Assembly: GCF_014705615.1 (NCBI RefSeq)
Contig: NZ_JACXJA010000010.1
Span: 62,001 to 126,000 of the forward strand
DNA: 64,000 bases
Direction: 5' to 3'
From: Paenibacillus oceani
GTDB taxonomy: Bacteria > Bacillota > Bacilli > Paenibacillales > NBRC-103111
In this document: positions 1 to 8,178 of the stretch, piece by piece
How the letters are laid out: each line of letters opens with the position of its first letter
How positions within the stretch are numbered: the first letter of the stretch is position 1
Program-made: the position numbers and the translations under genes
Notes under the pieces: model-generated
What the model saw: only the letters and a program-made list of their open reading frames with translations
What the model was told of the DNA's origin: nothing
The model's database searches: none

Positions 1-66
1 GCACTGGCGGCTTACCGGCTTGCAATGGACGTGTTTTTGCACGGCGTTGCCAAGCCATCCCGCTAG
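1..66 (+). CDS. 3' end of a gene cut by the window edge (possible TetR-type regulator)
   Basis: Frame 1 is open from the first base to a TAG at 64-66 and gives a 21-residue tail. It sits about 70 bases upstream of the MFS exporter on the same strand. A TetR-family repressor is a common neighbour of such exporters, and the helical tail would fit, but the fragment is too short to assign. That identity is inference only. Confidence 0.4.
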   Translation, partial: ALAAYRLAMDVFLHGVAKPSR

Positions 67-91
67 TCCTTTTTTTCACCATAATCTAGAA

Positions 92-101
92 TGAATATTC
101 A
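92..101. promoter_or_regulatory. Short palindrome upstream of the MFS gene
   Basis: A perfect 10-base palindrome (TGAATATTCA) lies in the AT-rich leader between the upstream partial gene and the exporter start. It could be an operator for a local repressor. Nothing else supports this. Confidence 0.25.
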
Positions 102-137
102 GTATGTTTGCTTTTATATCGTTTGGAGGAATTAAAC

Positions 138-1346
138 ATGTCTTTGCTGTTAAAAAATCGGGGGGCCGTTCTGGTCCTGATGTTGAATTTATTTCTAGTC
201 TTTACGGGGATCGGCCTCGTCATACCGATCCTGCCTATGTTTATGGACGAGCTCGGCATAACCGGGAGCACGGTCGGCTTGCTGGTAGCGGCCTTCTCGC
301 TAACGCAGCTTCTGTTCTCGCCTCAGGCCGGGCGGCTGGCCGATTCGTTCGGCAGAAAACGGATGATCGTCATCGGCATGTTCGTGTTCGCGGTGTCGGA
401 AGGGCTGTTCGGAATCGCAAGCAACCCGGTGCTGCTGTTCGTCTCGCGGATGCTCGGCGGCGTCAGCGCCGCCTTGATTATGCCGGCCGTCATGGCTTAC
501 GCCGCGGACGTCACGACGAAGGAGCAGCGCGCCGCCGGGATGGGCTATATTAACGCGGCGATTACGACAGGTTTCGTTATCGGTCCGGGCATTGGCGGGT
601 ATATCGCCGAATTCGGGATTCGCACCCCCTTTTATACCGCTGCCGTGGCCGGACTGATCGCCGCCGTCATCACGCTGCTTATTTTGCCCGAGTCGCTGCC
701 GGCCAAGGAAGGGGCTGCCGATTCGGCGTCCGCCGCGAAACAACGGAGAAGCCTTCTCTCGCAATTGCTGCACTCCTACCGCGAGCCTTACTTTTTAAGC
801 CTGGTTATCGTCTTTGTCATGTCGTTCGGACTGGCTAACTTCGAGACGGTCTTCGGATTGTTCGTTGACCATAAGTTCGGGTTCGGCCCTAAAGATATCG
901 CCTTTATCATCACGTTCGGCTCCATCGCCGGCGCTGTCGTTCAGGTGACCGCGTTCAGCTGGATTCTGAACCGTTTCGGAGAGAAACGCGTCATTTCGGT
1001 TTGCTTGTTTTTTGCCGGTTTGTTTATTTTGCTCACGCTGTTCGTCCATAAGTTTTGGCTCATTTTCGCCGTTACGTTTATCGTCTTCCTGGCGATCGAC
1101 ATCTTGCGTCCGGCCATCAGCACCCAGATGTCCATGATGGCCAAAGATCAGCAGGGCTACGTGGCCGGTCTCAACTCGGCCTTCACCAGTCTCGGCAATA
1201 TCGCCGGACCGATCGTCGCCGGATTTTTGTTCGATGTGGATATCAACTATCCGTATGCGCTTGCCTGTATGGTTCTGCTGATCTGCTTCGGCATGTCGCT
1301 AAGAGCCGGCAAACGCAAGCTGCAGGACGCCCCTGCGTCTTCGTGA
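138..1346 (+). CDS. MFS multidrug-type exporter (DHA1 family)
   Basis: Predicted 402-residue, 12-helix major facilitator protein that exports drugs or metabolites in exchange for protons. The loop between helices 2 and 3 carries the motif-A pattern GRLADSFGRKR (about residues 65-75). Helix 5 carries the antiporter motif C, GFVIGPGIGG (about 145-154). Length and motifs fit the NorA/Bmr/Tet drug:H+ antiporter group. The start at 138 is chosen over an upstream in-frame start because GGAGGA lies about 8 bases before it. The substrate cannot be read from sequence. It appears monocistronic, with a terminator-like hairpin about 55 bases downstream. Confidence 0.85.
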   Translation: MSLLLKNRGAVLVLMLNLFLVFTGIGLVIPILPMFMDELGITGSTVGLLVAAFSLTQLLFSPQAGRLADSFGRKRMIVIGMFVFAVSEGLFGIASNPVLLFVSRMLGGVSAALIMPAVMAYAADVTTKEQRAAGMGYINAAITTGFVIGPGIGGYIAEFGIRTPFYTAAVAGLIAAVITLLILPESLPAKEGAADSASAAKQRRSLLSQLLHSYREPYFLSLVIVFVMSFGLANFETVFGLFVDHKFGFGPKDIAFIITFGSIAGAVVQVTAFSWILNRFGEKRVISVCLFFAGLFILLTLFVHKFWLIFAVTFIVFLAIDILRPAISTQMSMMAKDQQGYVAGLNSAFTSLGNIAGPIVAGFLFDVDINYPYALACMVLLICFGMSLRAGKRKLQDAPASS

Positions 1347-1400
1347 CGAATGTAACTTGGCGGTACAACGCAAATAAAAGTCCTTGGCATCCTTTATTTC

Positions 1401-1438
1401 CCGCCTTTTCGATAGATCGAAGTGTATAAAGGCGGTTT
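1401..1438 (+). terminator. Hairpin terminator after the MFS gene
   Basis: Arms CCGCCTT and AAGGCGG enclose an inner hairpin (TTCGA-taga-TCGAA) and are followed by TTT. It lies 55 bases beyond the MFS stop. Confidence 0.5.
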
Positions 1439-1646
1439 AGGCCTCTTGTTTTCACCAACTGGAGGCGTCTGCACCCTTTCGGCCGATATTAGAAGCTGCA
1501 AACCGCTCTTATTGTGCCATCCAAGCGGATTTCAGCCAAAATAACGACTTCAAACGACTCTTAACCAAAAAACAACCCATACATACTTCTCTCCGCACAG
1601 GCTCAGCTTATGCGGGAGAAGCATTTTGACTTGGCAAAATGACTAC
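1439..1646. other. Intergenic stretch without a gene
   Basis: No convincing reading frame. It contains a hairpin with arms of about 12 bases around 1588-1621 (CTTCTCtCCGCA paired with TGCGGgAGAAG) of unknown role. The ORF from 1639 is not credible apart from the amidohydrolase remnant described next. Confidence 0.4.
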
Positions 1647-1802
1647 GCTTCCGAGCGGAAATCCGGCGGCACATTCGTTCTCGGCGTCCAGTGGCACCCC
1701 GGCTGCTGCACGATCCGGTGCGGCAATGCGGCGACGGCGGCCGCGGACCGCGTGGTCGAGGCGTTGGTCGGCCTATGCCGAGCCGCCGTATTCACGGTGT
1801 GA
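1647..1802 (+). pseudogene. C-terminal remnant of a class-C26 glutamine-amidotransferase-like hydrolase
   Basis: The plus frame reads YASERKSGGT followed by FVLGVQWHPG, then an Ala-rich helix and a stop at 1800-1802. FVLGVQWHP is identical to the segment just before the C-terminus of the intact C26 hydrolase at 26954-27721, and the following helix is also similar (EALVG against EAFVG). The active-site part and everything upstream is missing, and no start or RBS is present. This is what is left of a paralogue after deletion. The YASERKSGGT segment recurs at about 13355-13384. Confidence 0.6.
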
Positions 1803-1978
1803 ATGCAGCGAGCGATACCGGCGCCCCGTCGATAAGAGGGCTGGTTATCCAGCTCCCTCATCAAACAATAAAAGTGTTTTCCCCGAGCACAGCTCCCTGG
1901 AAGGTTCCCTCTTCTCCAATGTGACGATCGGCTGGTAAACCGAGGCAGCAATCATTGACAGAAGCGTGCAGACACTTT

Positions 1979-2013
1979 AATATATGAATATAAAATAAAT
2001 ATATTCATATATT
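1979..2013. promoter_or_regulatory. Long inverted repeat, likely operator of the TetR-ABC operon
   Basis: Two perfect 14-base arms (AATATATGAATATA and its complement) are separated by 7 bases, ending about 24 bases before the TetR start and immediately before its RBS. This is the position and symmetry expected for autorepression by a TetR homodimer. That the neighbouring protein binds here is inferred. Confidence 0.6.
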
Positions 2014-2036
2014 TTTAAAAGAGGTGTCATCCGCAT

Positions 2037-2654
2037 ATGCGCAAATTCACCGACAAAGAAAAAGAGCTTATCCGCGACAGGTTGGTGGAGAATGGGCGCC
2101 AGCTGTTCTCGGTGCACGGGCTTAAGAAAACGAGCGTCACGGACCTGACCAAATCCGCAGGAATCGCGCAAGGATCGTTTTATATGTTTTTTCCTTCCAA
2201 GGAGGAGCTGTATCTGGAAATTCTCCAGCTGGAGGAGCATGCCATCCGCAGCCGTCTGCTGGATTTGCTTATATCTGCAGAGAAGCTGACCCGGCCGCTG
2301 TTCAAACGGTTTTTACGGGAATCGTTCGCCGTTATGGAGACCCATCCGCTCATCCGCCAGCTTTACGACAACGACAGCATGGAGACGTTGTTCCGCGGAA
2401 TACCCGAGGAGAAGCTGAAGGAGCATTTTGACAGTGACTCCCGTTTTTTCATTCCGATTTTCGAGCTGGCTCAGCAACGCGGGGTCATGATCCAGGCACA
2501 TCCGGAAACGATCGTTAGTCTGCTTCGTTCGCTTGTGCTGCTCGCCCTGCAGAAACGTCATATCGGCGAGGACAAATACGAGGATACGATTGAACTGCTC
2601 ATCCGTCTTGTGGCGGACGGCCTGATTGCCGAAAAGGAGGAAACCGATGATTGA
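2037..2654 (+). CDS. TetR-family repressor of the downstream ABC exporter
   Basis: 205-residue protein with an N-terminal TetR helix-turn-helix (about residues 30-58, TSVTDLTKSAGIAQGSFYMFF) and a helical ligand/dimer domain. GAGGTG precedes the ATG by about 10 bases. The stop overlaps the next gene by 8 bases, so this is the first cistron of a tetR-ABC-permease-permease operon. The large inverted repeat directly upstream is the probable operator, giving a self-regulated, ligand-induced exporter. The inducer is unknown. Confidence 0.85.
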   Translation: MRKFTDKEKELIRDRLVENGRQLFSVHGLKKTSVTDLTKSAGIAQGSFYMFFPSKEELYLEILQLEEHAIRSRLLDLLISAEKLTRPLFKRFLRESFAVMETHPLIRQLYDNDSMETLFRGIPEEKLKEHFDSDSRFFIPIFELAQQRGVMIQAHPETIVSLLRSLVLLALQKRHIGEDKYEDTIELLIRLVADGLIAEKEETDD

Positions 2655-3501
2655 GGTGCAACAGTTGCAGTTTTGGTATCCGGGAGTTAAGGAGCCTGCG
2701 CTTAAAGGGCTCGACTTCTCGATCCGCGAAGGGGAAATTTTCGGATTTCTGGGCCCGTCCGGAGCCGGCAAAAGCACGATCCAAAAAATATTGATCGGCG
2801 TCCTCAAGCCGTATGCAGGAAGCGTTCGCGTCATGGGCAAAGAGCTTAGGGAGGTCCGGAGCGATTATTATGAGAATATCGGCGTCGCCTTCGAGTTCCC
2901 CAACTTTTATGCCCGGTTTACGGCCATCGAGAATCTGAATTTATTCCGCTCGTTATATTCCGGTGAGACGGAAGATCCGAAGAACCTGCTGGCCATGCTC
3001 GGGCTGGAACCGTACGCTCATAGGAAAGTAGCCGATTATTCCAAAGGAATGAAAATGCGGCTGAACATGTGCCGGGCTCTTCTGAATAAACCGGGCCTGC
3101 TGTTTCTGGACGAACCGACATCGGGACTTGACCCGGTGAATGCCAAAAGCTTGAAGGAGCTGATCCTCCGGAAAAAACGCGAAGGCACAACGATTCTTCT
3201 GACCACCCACAACATGAGCGCCGCCGAAGAGCTGTGCGACCGCGTCGCTTTCATCGTAGACGGAGACATCCGTCTGATCGATTCCCCTCGCGAGCTGAAG
3301 GTTCGCCAAGGCCAGAAGGAAGTCCAAATCGAGTACAAGGAAGATTCGTCGCTCAAGCGAGCCTCGTTCGATCTGCGGACGATCGGCAACGATCCCGCGT
3401 TTATCCAGTTGCTCCGCAGCGGAACTATCGAAACGATGCATACCCAGGAAGCTTCCCTGGAAGATATATTTGTGAACATTACGGGGAGGTGTCTGGGATG
3501 A
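2647..3501 (+). CDS. ABC transporter ATP-binding protein
   Basis: 284-residue nucleotide-binding subunit. It has Walker A GPSGAGKS (about 36-43), signature YSKGM (131-135), Walker B LLFLDEPTSG (151-160) and an H-loop TTHNM. The Q-loop region reads AFEFPNFY, so the usual Gln appears replaced by Glu. This is seen in some ABC-2 type ATPases of this group. The start at 2647 follows AAAGGAGG inside the end of tetR, which suggests translational coupling. It pairs with the two membrane proteins that follow to form an ABC-2 type exporter. Confidence 0.85.
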   Translation: MIEVQQLQFWYPGVKEPALKGLDFSIREGEIFGFLGPSGAGKSTIQKILIGVLKPYAGSVRVMGKELREVRSDYYENIGVAFEFPNFYARFTAIENLNLFRSLYSGETEDPKNLLAMLGLEPYAHRKVADYSKGMKMRLNMCRALLNKPGLLFLDEPTSGLDPVNAKSLKELILRKKREGTTILLTTHNMSAAEELCDRVAFIVDGDIRLIDSPRELKVRQGQKEVQIEYKEDSSLKRASFDLRTIGNDPAFIQLLRSGTIETMHTQEASLEDIFVNITGRCLG

Positions 3502-4211
3502 GGTTGGCTGCGGCGTTCCGATACGATGTTCTGCTGCAATTCCGTCACGGCTTTTATTACGCTTATTCCCTCGTCGCTGTGGCCTATATCGTCCTGATGC
3601 AGCTGCTGCCGGACAGCTACCTGGAGAAAACGAACATCCTGCTCACGTTCTCCGACCCTAGCATGCTCGGTTTTTTCTTTATCGGCGGACTCGTCCTGCT
3701 TGAGAAAGGGCAAGGCATCCACGACAGCTTATTTGTGACACCTTATACGCCGGAAGAGTATATTTGGTCCAAAACGCTATCGCTATCGGTGCTGTCTGTT
3801 GCTACCAGTTGGATCATCCACGCCTCTGCCTTCGGCTTCGGCACGAATCCCGTATGGCTGCTAATCGGCGTAGCCATGACCTCGGTGTTTTTTACGTTTA
3901 TCGGTCTCGGGGTTGCGGTGCGGGTGAAGACGTTAAACGGCTTTTTCTTCCTGTCTACCTTTGCGACACTACTGTTCATGCTGCCAGTCCTGGAAACGGC
4001 CGGAATATGGAGCAGCCCGCTGCTTGCGGTATTGCCGACCTACGGATCGCTTCTGCTCATCGGCGCGCCCTTCTCCGCTCCAAGTCCGGCTCAGCTTCTG
4101 TATAGCGCGGTTTTGCTATTGGCTTGGATCGGGCTCGCTTATGGCTGGACCCGGAAGTCTGTTTACCGGTTTCTCGTTTATAAAATCGGGGAAGGAGCCG
4201 AAGGACGATGA
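3498..4211 (+). CDS. ABC-2 type transporter membrane subunit 1
   Basis: 237-residue protein with about six hydrophobic helices. The start at 3498 overlaps the ATPase stop in an ATGA arrangement, so it is translated with it. An in-frame extension upstream overlaps the ATPase gene and is not used. The short loop with charged residues after helix 2 and the overall shape match small fluoroquinolone- or bacitracin-type export permeases. Substrate unknown. Confidence 0.75.
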   Translation: MRLAAAFRYDVLLQFRHGFYYAYSLVAVAYIVLMQLLPDSYLEKTNILLTFSDPSMLGFFFIGGLVLLEKGQGIHDSLFVTPYTPEEYIWSKTLSLSVLSVATSWIIHASAFGFGTNPVWLLIGVAMTSVFFTFIGLGVAVRVKTLNGFFFLSTFATLLFMLPVLETAGIWSSPLLAVLPTYGSLLLIGAPFSAPSPAQLLYSAVLLLAWIGLAYGWTRKSVYRFLVYKIGEGAEGR

Positions 4212-4936
4212 ACCGAACGTTTCATCTGATTCGCGGGGATCTGCGGCAAGTGACCCGGGACCCTATGCTCGCCTTTTATCTGCTCGCGCCGCTGCTTCTA
4301 TTAGTTGTGCTCCGGTTCGGAGTCCCGGCCGGCGCTATGCTTCTGGAGGAACGGACCGGCTTCGACCTGGCCGTCCATTATGATCTGATCCTGAGTATCG
4401 CGCTATTTCTGACACCGCTCATTCTGGGGGTCATGACGGGTTTCCTGATGCTCGACGAGCGGGACGAGAAGCTGATCGACTATTATGCGGTTACGCCTTT
4501 ATCGAAACGAGGATATTTACGGTATCGGCTCTTCCTGCCGGTGCTCCTGTCCGTCGTCTACAGCGTCTTCATACTCACCTGCTCCGGGTTAGTCCCGGTG
4601 CGCCTGTGGAATATGTTGATGATCCTGCCGATGGCGGCGCTCTCCGCACCGGTTATGTCTTTGTTTCTGGGCGCTTATGCATCCAACAAAGTAGAAGGCA
4701 TGGCGTTGTCCAAAGGAGTCGGACTGCTTGTTTTCGGCCCTGTCATCGCTTATTTTATTCCGTTCCCGATCCAGGCACTTGGCGCCGTCTTTCCGGCCTA
4801 CTGGTCGTCCAAAGCCTACTTCACCGGGTCCGCGTCCGATCTGCCCGCTGCACTGCTGCATGCGGCGACGGGCACGCTTTACCACATCCTGTTGTTCCGG
4901 ATGCTGCTCATTCGTTTTATTAGAAAGACGGATTAG
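4208..4936 (+). CDS. ABC-2 type transporter membrane subunit 2
   Basis: 242-residue membrane protein with about six helices, starting 4 bases before the stop of the preceding permease. It is similar in size and layout to subunit 1, so the exporter is probably a heterodimer of the two permeases with two copies of the ATPase. LDERDEKLIDYYAVTPLS after helix 2 is a typical cytoplasmic loop of this permease group. It is the last gene of the operon. Confidence 0.75.
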   Translation: MNRTFHLIRGDLRQVTRDPMLAFYLLAPLLLLVVLRFGVPAGAMLLEERTGFDLAVHYDLILSIALFLTPLILGVMTGFLMLDERDEKLIDYYAVTPLSKRGYLRYRLFLPVLLSVVYSVFILTCSGLVPVRLWNMLMILPMAALSAPVMSLFLGAYASNKVEGMALSKGVGLLVFGPVIAYFIPFPIQALGAVFPAYWSSKAYFTGSASDLPAALLHAATGTLYHILLFRMLLIRFIRKTD

Positions 4937-5001
4937 CGGGAAGCGGCCCGGCGGACAACGTTTTCTGCAAGCTCCTTACACGTCTCCCCGGTTTTACGCA
5001 A

Positions 5002-5031
5002 TCGGCAATTCCGAAAGTCCCCGTTCCGGAG
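5002..5031. repeat. 30-base echo of a TetR gene segment found at 28022-28051
   Basis: This stretch differs at one of 30 positions from 28022-28051, which lies inside the TetR gene at 27951-28565. In the matching minus-strand frame this copy reads PERGLSELPIA then stop, against PDRGLSELPNI in the intact gene. It is probably a leftover of a related gene's 3' region. Confidence 0.5.
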
Positions 5032-5090
5032 ACCGGAAACCAGCTTGCAGACCATCGGATATTCATGACCATTTTCCGCGCAGGCCGGTA

Positions 5091-6167
5091 TCAGTTGCTC
5101 TTTTTAGAGAGGCTCCTTAAATGAAGACGTAACTTCCGTACTATGTAGTTTGCGTCCGGCCCCACCCCTCTCAAAGTAGCTGAAGCAAATGAGCGTTGAC
5201 CTTCCAATCCTACATAATAAAGTCCAGGCACGGAACTGCTTACGCCAGCTACCTGCAAGGGCCTTTCCGCGGAATCAAGCGCCCCTATCCCGCTGAAATA
5301 AGAGAGATCCGGGCGGTACCCGGTGGCATAGATAACGGAGTCTATCGGCTCCTTTGTCCCATCGCTCCAGACCACGCCATCGGCATAAAACGACGTAAAC
5401 ATCGGCCGTTGATCAGGCTTACCTGCTTGTATCCGCTCCCGATAGAACCCCAAATCGATCACATTGCTTGGGCTAGGGGCGCTTTTCCCTAAACGCCAAA
5501 ATGGAAAAGTATCAAAGCCGATTGCTTTTATCCAAACATGCAGATCCAGGCCCAATATCCTTTGCTTCACAAACTGAACCGGCTGTAATACAGCTAGAGA
5601 GGCGTTACTTACTTCTGCCAGTTCTACGCCAATTTGAACGGCGGAATTTCCGCGTCCAACCACCAGCACCCTTTTATTTCTGAAACGATCCGGATTGCGG
5701 TACTCGGAGGAATGCATGATCGCGCCCTTAAACTCGGTTCTTCCCTGAATGACGGGGGTATACGGATTGTGAAAGGAACCCGTTGCGTTAATCATCGTTC
5801 TGGTCTGGTACATGTCCCCGGTCATTGTATGGACTGTGAACACATCACCACTTTTCTCGACGGACACCACACGTTTATTTAATCTAACTGGCAGCTGATA
5901 CTTTTCCCTATAGTCCTGTAAATAACGGATAACTTCCTCTTTCCGGAGATACCGGTCGGGATCCCCCTGAATTTTCATTCCGGGTAAAGAGGAAAAGCGT
6001 GCCGGTGAAAAAAGCTTTAAACTGTCATAATATTGAGGCCACGAACCTGCCGGCTGATCGCTTGCCTCAAGAATCATGAACTTCAGACGGTTCCTGCTCA
6101 AATGAAATCCGGAAGCTAGGCCTGCCTGCCCTCCCCCGATTACGATTGTGTCCCATACCTCAGCCAT
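5091..6167 (-). CDS. Flavin-containing monooxygenase-like oxidoreductase (CzcO/ArsO type)
   Basis: 358-residue FAD/NADPH enzyme. The FAD-binding motif GGGQAG is at about 11-16. The FMO fingerprint FxGxxxHxxxY is complete (FKGAIMHSSEY, 145-155), and the second nucleotide-binding motif GRGNSA is at about 170-175. The start at 6167 has AAAGGG 8 bases upstream, while an upstream GTG/ATG pair lies too close to it. It forms an operon with the MarR gene and lies just beyond the ars genes. Related proteins near ars clusters are called ArsO, but the substrate is not shown here. It could equally be a general N/S-oxygenase. Confidence 0.75.
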   Translation of the reverse strand: MAEVWDTIVIGGGQAGLASGFHLSRNRLKFMILEASDQPAGSWPQYYDSLKLFSPARFSSLPGMKIQGDPDRYLRKEEVIRYLQDYREKYQLPVRLNKRVVSVEKSGDVFTVHTMTGDMYQTRTMINATGSFHNPYTPVIQGRTEFKGAIMHSSEYRNPDRFRNKRVLVVGRGNSAVQIGVELAEVSNASLAVLQPVQFVKQRILGLDLHVWIKAIGFDTFPFWRLGKSAPSPSNVIDLGFYRERIQAGKPDQRPMFTSFYADGVVWSDGTKEPIDSVIYATGYRPDLSYFSGIGALDSAERPLQVAGVSSSVPGLYYVGLEGQRSFASATLRGVGPDANYIVRKLRLHLRSLSKKSN

Positions 6168-6218
6168 TGTCATCACCCTTTAAATTATTTGCATTTTGCA
6201 ACTATATACCAAAAAAGA

Positions 6219-6668
6219 TTACCCCATAGGGGTTGTGCAGCAAAAGCCGGATTTTGCCATCGCCTCATTCAGCAGCTTGATCGAACGAAGTACAGTCTCT
6301 TTTTCAAAATCGTTCATGTGTGAGAAGATCTCGTTTAAATATGCATTCATTTGCTGGTCGATCGTCGTTGCAACGAATTTCCCCCCTACGGTCAAAGAAA
6401 GAATATATACTCTCCGATCATCCGGATCGGGAACCTTTTTCACCAAGTTCATTTTGATTAATGACTGAACTTGACGGCTAAAAGTTGTAATATCGGTACC
6501 TAATGCTTCTGCTACCTGTTGCATGGACGGCTTAAACTGATGATCAATCTCATAGATGATGTGGCTCTGGATCAAGGAAATGTCCAATCCGCCGGCTGTA
6601 CAGCAGTTTTTATTTAGAAAACCAAATCGGCGGGTCATGATTTGAAACAGCTCGCGAATATTTTCCAT
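6219..6668 (-). CDS. MarR-family regulator with two vicinal cysteine pairs
   Basis: 149-residue winged-helix regulator. The recognition region is about residues 45-75 (PSMQQVAEALGTDITTFSRQV) and the wing is PDPDDRRVY (80-88). Cysteine pairs sit at Cys22-Cys23 (NCCTAGGLD) and Cys143-Cys144 (GFCCTT). Paired thiols in a regulator next to arsenic genes suggest direct binding of trivalent arsenicals or a redox switch. This is inference. The start at 6668 follows GGAGGCG. It is upstream of, and co-directional with, the monooxygenase (52-base gap), which it probably controls. Confidence 0.75.
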   Translation of the reverse strand: MENIRELFQIMTRRFGFLNKNCCTAGGLDISLIQSHIIYEIDHQFKPSMQQVAEALGTDITTFSRQVQSLIKMNLVKKVPDPDDRRVYILSLTVGGKFVATTIDQQMNAYLNEIFSHMNDFEKETVLRSIKLLNEAMAKSGFCCTTPMG

Positions 6669-6750
6669 GCTCTTTCGCCTCCTGCAATAGTTATATCGCA
6701 TTTACTTGCAAATTACAACCATTAATTTTTCTATGATTTGGTCTTGTATA

Positions 6751-6784
6751 AAAAGAAAAAACCACTTTCTCAAACAAGTGGTTT
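6751..6784 (-). terminator. Rho-independent terminator of the ars operon
   Basis: On the minus strand a 9-base perfect stem (AAACCACTT / AAGTGGTTT) with a 8-base loop is followed by TTTTCTTTTT. It lies 10 bases after the stop of the phosphatase gene. Confidence 0.8.
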
Positions 6785-6793
6785 CATTCCTGT

Positions 6794-7237
6794 TTATCGG
6801 TTTGGGAACAATCTCAACAGCGATTCTTTCTGTGCCGGTTTCAATTCGATCACGTTTCGTATCTCTTTTGCTTTGGCTTCAGCCTCATCGACCGTTTGGC
6901 ATAACCCTAGACCAAGCAATGTTCCAGCGGCGACAGTACCGGTTCTTCCTTTTCCTCCGCCGCAATGAAAGGCTACTTTTTTATTTTGGCGGTATGCTTC
7001 TGTCACCGCTTGGATAGCTTGTCGAAATGCTTTTTCCTGGGGCTGGCTGGAACGATCCGCTAACGGGATCTGAACCCATTGCACCCGGTCACTCGGATAG
7101 GCGCTTTCAGTCGCTTCGCCTCGGAGATCAACAACAACATCAATGCCTTCGTTTTTTACCATGGATTCCACGTCTGCTGCTCCACCCATAAATATGTGAT
7201 TCGGAATTAGAGCATGGTACGATTTTTCGATAATCAT
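6794..7237 (-). CDS. Dual-specificity/tyrosine phosphatase-like protein of the ars operon
   Basis: 147-residue cysteine-phosphatase fold. The P-loop HCGGGKGRTG (residues 91-100) has catalytic Cys92 and Arg98, and Asp61 in the LADR loop is a candidate general acid. It is the last gene of the ars operon, 3 bases after arsI. Such small phosphatases recur in Bacillus-type ars operons. Their substrate (a phosphoprotein, or possibly arsenate/arsenylated species given the similar P-loop chemistry) is not established, so I name the fold only. Confidence 0.75.
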   Translation of the reverse strand: MIIEKSYHALIPNHIFMGGAADVESMVKNEGIDVVVDLRGEATESAYPSDRVQWVQIPLADRSSQPQEKAFRQAIQAVTEAYRQNKKVAFHCGGGKGRTGTVAAGTLLGLGLCQTVDEAEAKAKEIRNVIELKPAQKESLLRLFPNR

Positions 7238-7240
7238 GGA

Positions 7241-7711
7241 CTATACCCCTTTTTTAAAAGATTCGAACTTCACCTGAACCGGTGCTGATGGCGGAGCACA
7301 GCACAATGACAAGTCCCGGGCTTCTCCCGCCGATTCAAATTCGGAATCCTCTTTTGTGTAGAAAATCTCCCAGGCATTTCCGTCGGGATCGTACACCCAA
7401 ACTTTATCCTGAACCGCATAACAGCAAGTCGTATTCATCTCGTCAATGAGCAGAAGCCCGCTTTGACGCAGCCGTTCCCCCATAGCGAGTACTTCTTCGG
7501 TGTTATTGACTTGGAAACCCAGGTGGTTCAATACACCCTTTTGTTCGAAAGGGCGGACATTTAATGAAAAATGAAGGGCCGGTTCCCCGAGCTCGAATTT
7601 AGCATAGTTATCCTTGATTTTACTTGGCTCTGCTCCAAAAAAAGCCCGATAGAAGTCAAGAGACTTCTTCAGATCGGTACAGTTCAAAGCAACATGCATC
7701 CTTTTGATCAT
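7241..7711 (-). CDS. arsI: ArsI-type C-As lyase (VOC superfamily)
   Basis: 156-residue vicinal-oxygen-chelate dioxygenase that would cleave the carbon-arsenic bond of methyl- or aromatic trivalent arsenicals using Fe(II) and O2. Predicted metal ligands are His6, His63 and Glu115. The substrate-binding vicinal pair Cys96-Cys97 sits in NTTCCYAV, as in characterised ArsI. A further C-terminal Cys pair (LSLCCAPP) is present. Family members are sometimes labelled cadmium-induced CadI. It lies between arsC and the phosphatase gene, with gaps of 9 and 3 bases. Confidence 0.85.
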   Translation of the reverse strand: MIKRMHVALNCTDLKKSLDFYRAFFGAEPSKIKDNYAKFELGEPALHFSLNVRPFEQKGVLNHLGFQVNNTEEVLAMGERLRQSGLLLIDEMNTTCCYAVQDKVWVYDPDGNAWEIFYTKEDSEFESAGEARDLSLCCAPPSAPVQVKFESFKKGV

Positions 7712-7720
7712 AGGAGACGT

Positions 7721-8146
7721 TCACTTCCCTTCTTTTACAAATTGCTTAATCCGGTTTTGAATCGAATCCCGGACAGTCCGGAATTGTTCCATGATTTCAT
7801 CCTCGGTTCCGGTTGCTTTTGCCGGGTCATCAAAACCCCAATGCCACTTAGTTACATTCTTGTTAGCGATCATGGGACAATGCTCGTCGGCATGTCCGCA
7901 CAAGGTAATCACGTAATCGGCGCGATTCAACAGTTCCGGATCGATCACATCGGACGTATTCCGGCTTATATCCACGCCGGCTTCCTTCATCACCTGGACC
8001 GCACGCGGATTTAGGCCATGCGCCTCCAGCCCCGCGCTTTTCACTTCATATTTTTCGCCGCCCAACGCTTTTAAAAATCCATCCGCCATCTGGCTTCTGC
8101 ACGAATTGCCAGTGCATAAAAAATAAACAAGAGGTTTCTTCTCCAT
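7721..8146 (-). CDS. arsC: Arsenate reductase, thioredoxin-coupled
   Basis: 141-residue low-molecular-weight phosphatase-fold arsenate reductase. The P-loop CTGNSCR has the nucleophile Cys11, and the redox cascade cysteines Cys83 and Cys90 lie in [10 protein letters not shown]. This matches the Bacillus/Staphylococcus class, which uses thioredoxin for recycling. It converts As(V) to As(III) for export by ArsB, encoded 32 bases upstream in the same operon. RBS AAAGGAG precedes the start. Confidence 0.92.
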   Translation of the reverse strand: MEKKPLVYFLCTGNSCRSQMADGFLKALGGEKYEVKSAGLEAHGLNPRAVQVMKEAGVDISRNTSDVIDPELLNRADYVITLCGHADEHCPMIANKNVTKWHWGFDDPAKATGTEDEIMEQFRTVRDSIQNRIKQFVKEGK

Positions 8147-8178
8147 CGTACATGTCTCCTTTAAATTTCCGATTTGGG

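Noticed and set aside
3-20. TGGC...TTGCA pattern suggesting a sigma-54 promoter
   Set aside because: The spacing between GG and GC is too long for a -24/-12 element, and the sequence lies inside a coding tail.
1639-1938. Plus- and minus-strand 100-codon frames
   Set aside because: Neither has an RBS or a family. They are by-products of the C26 relic and random open frame.
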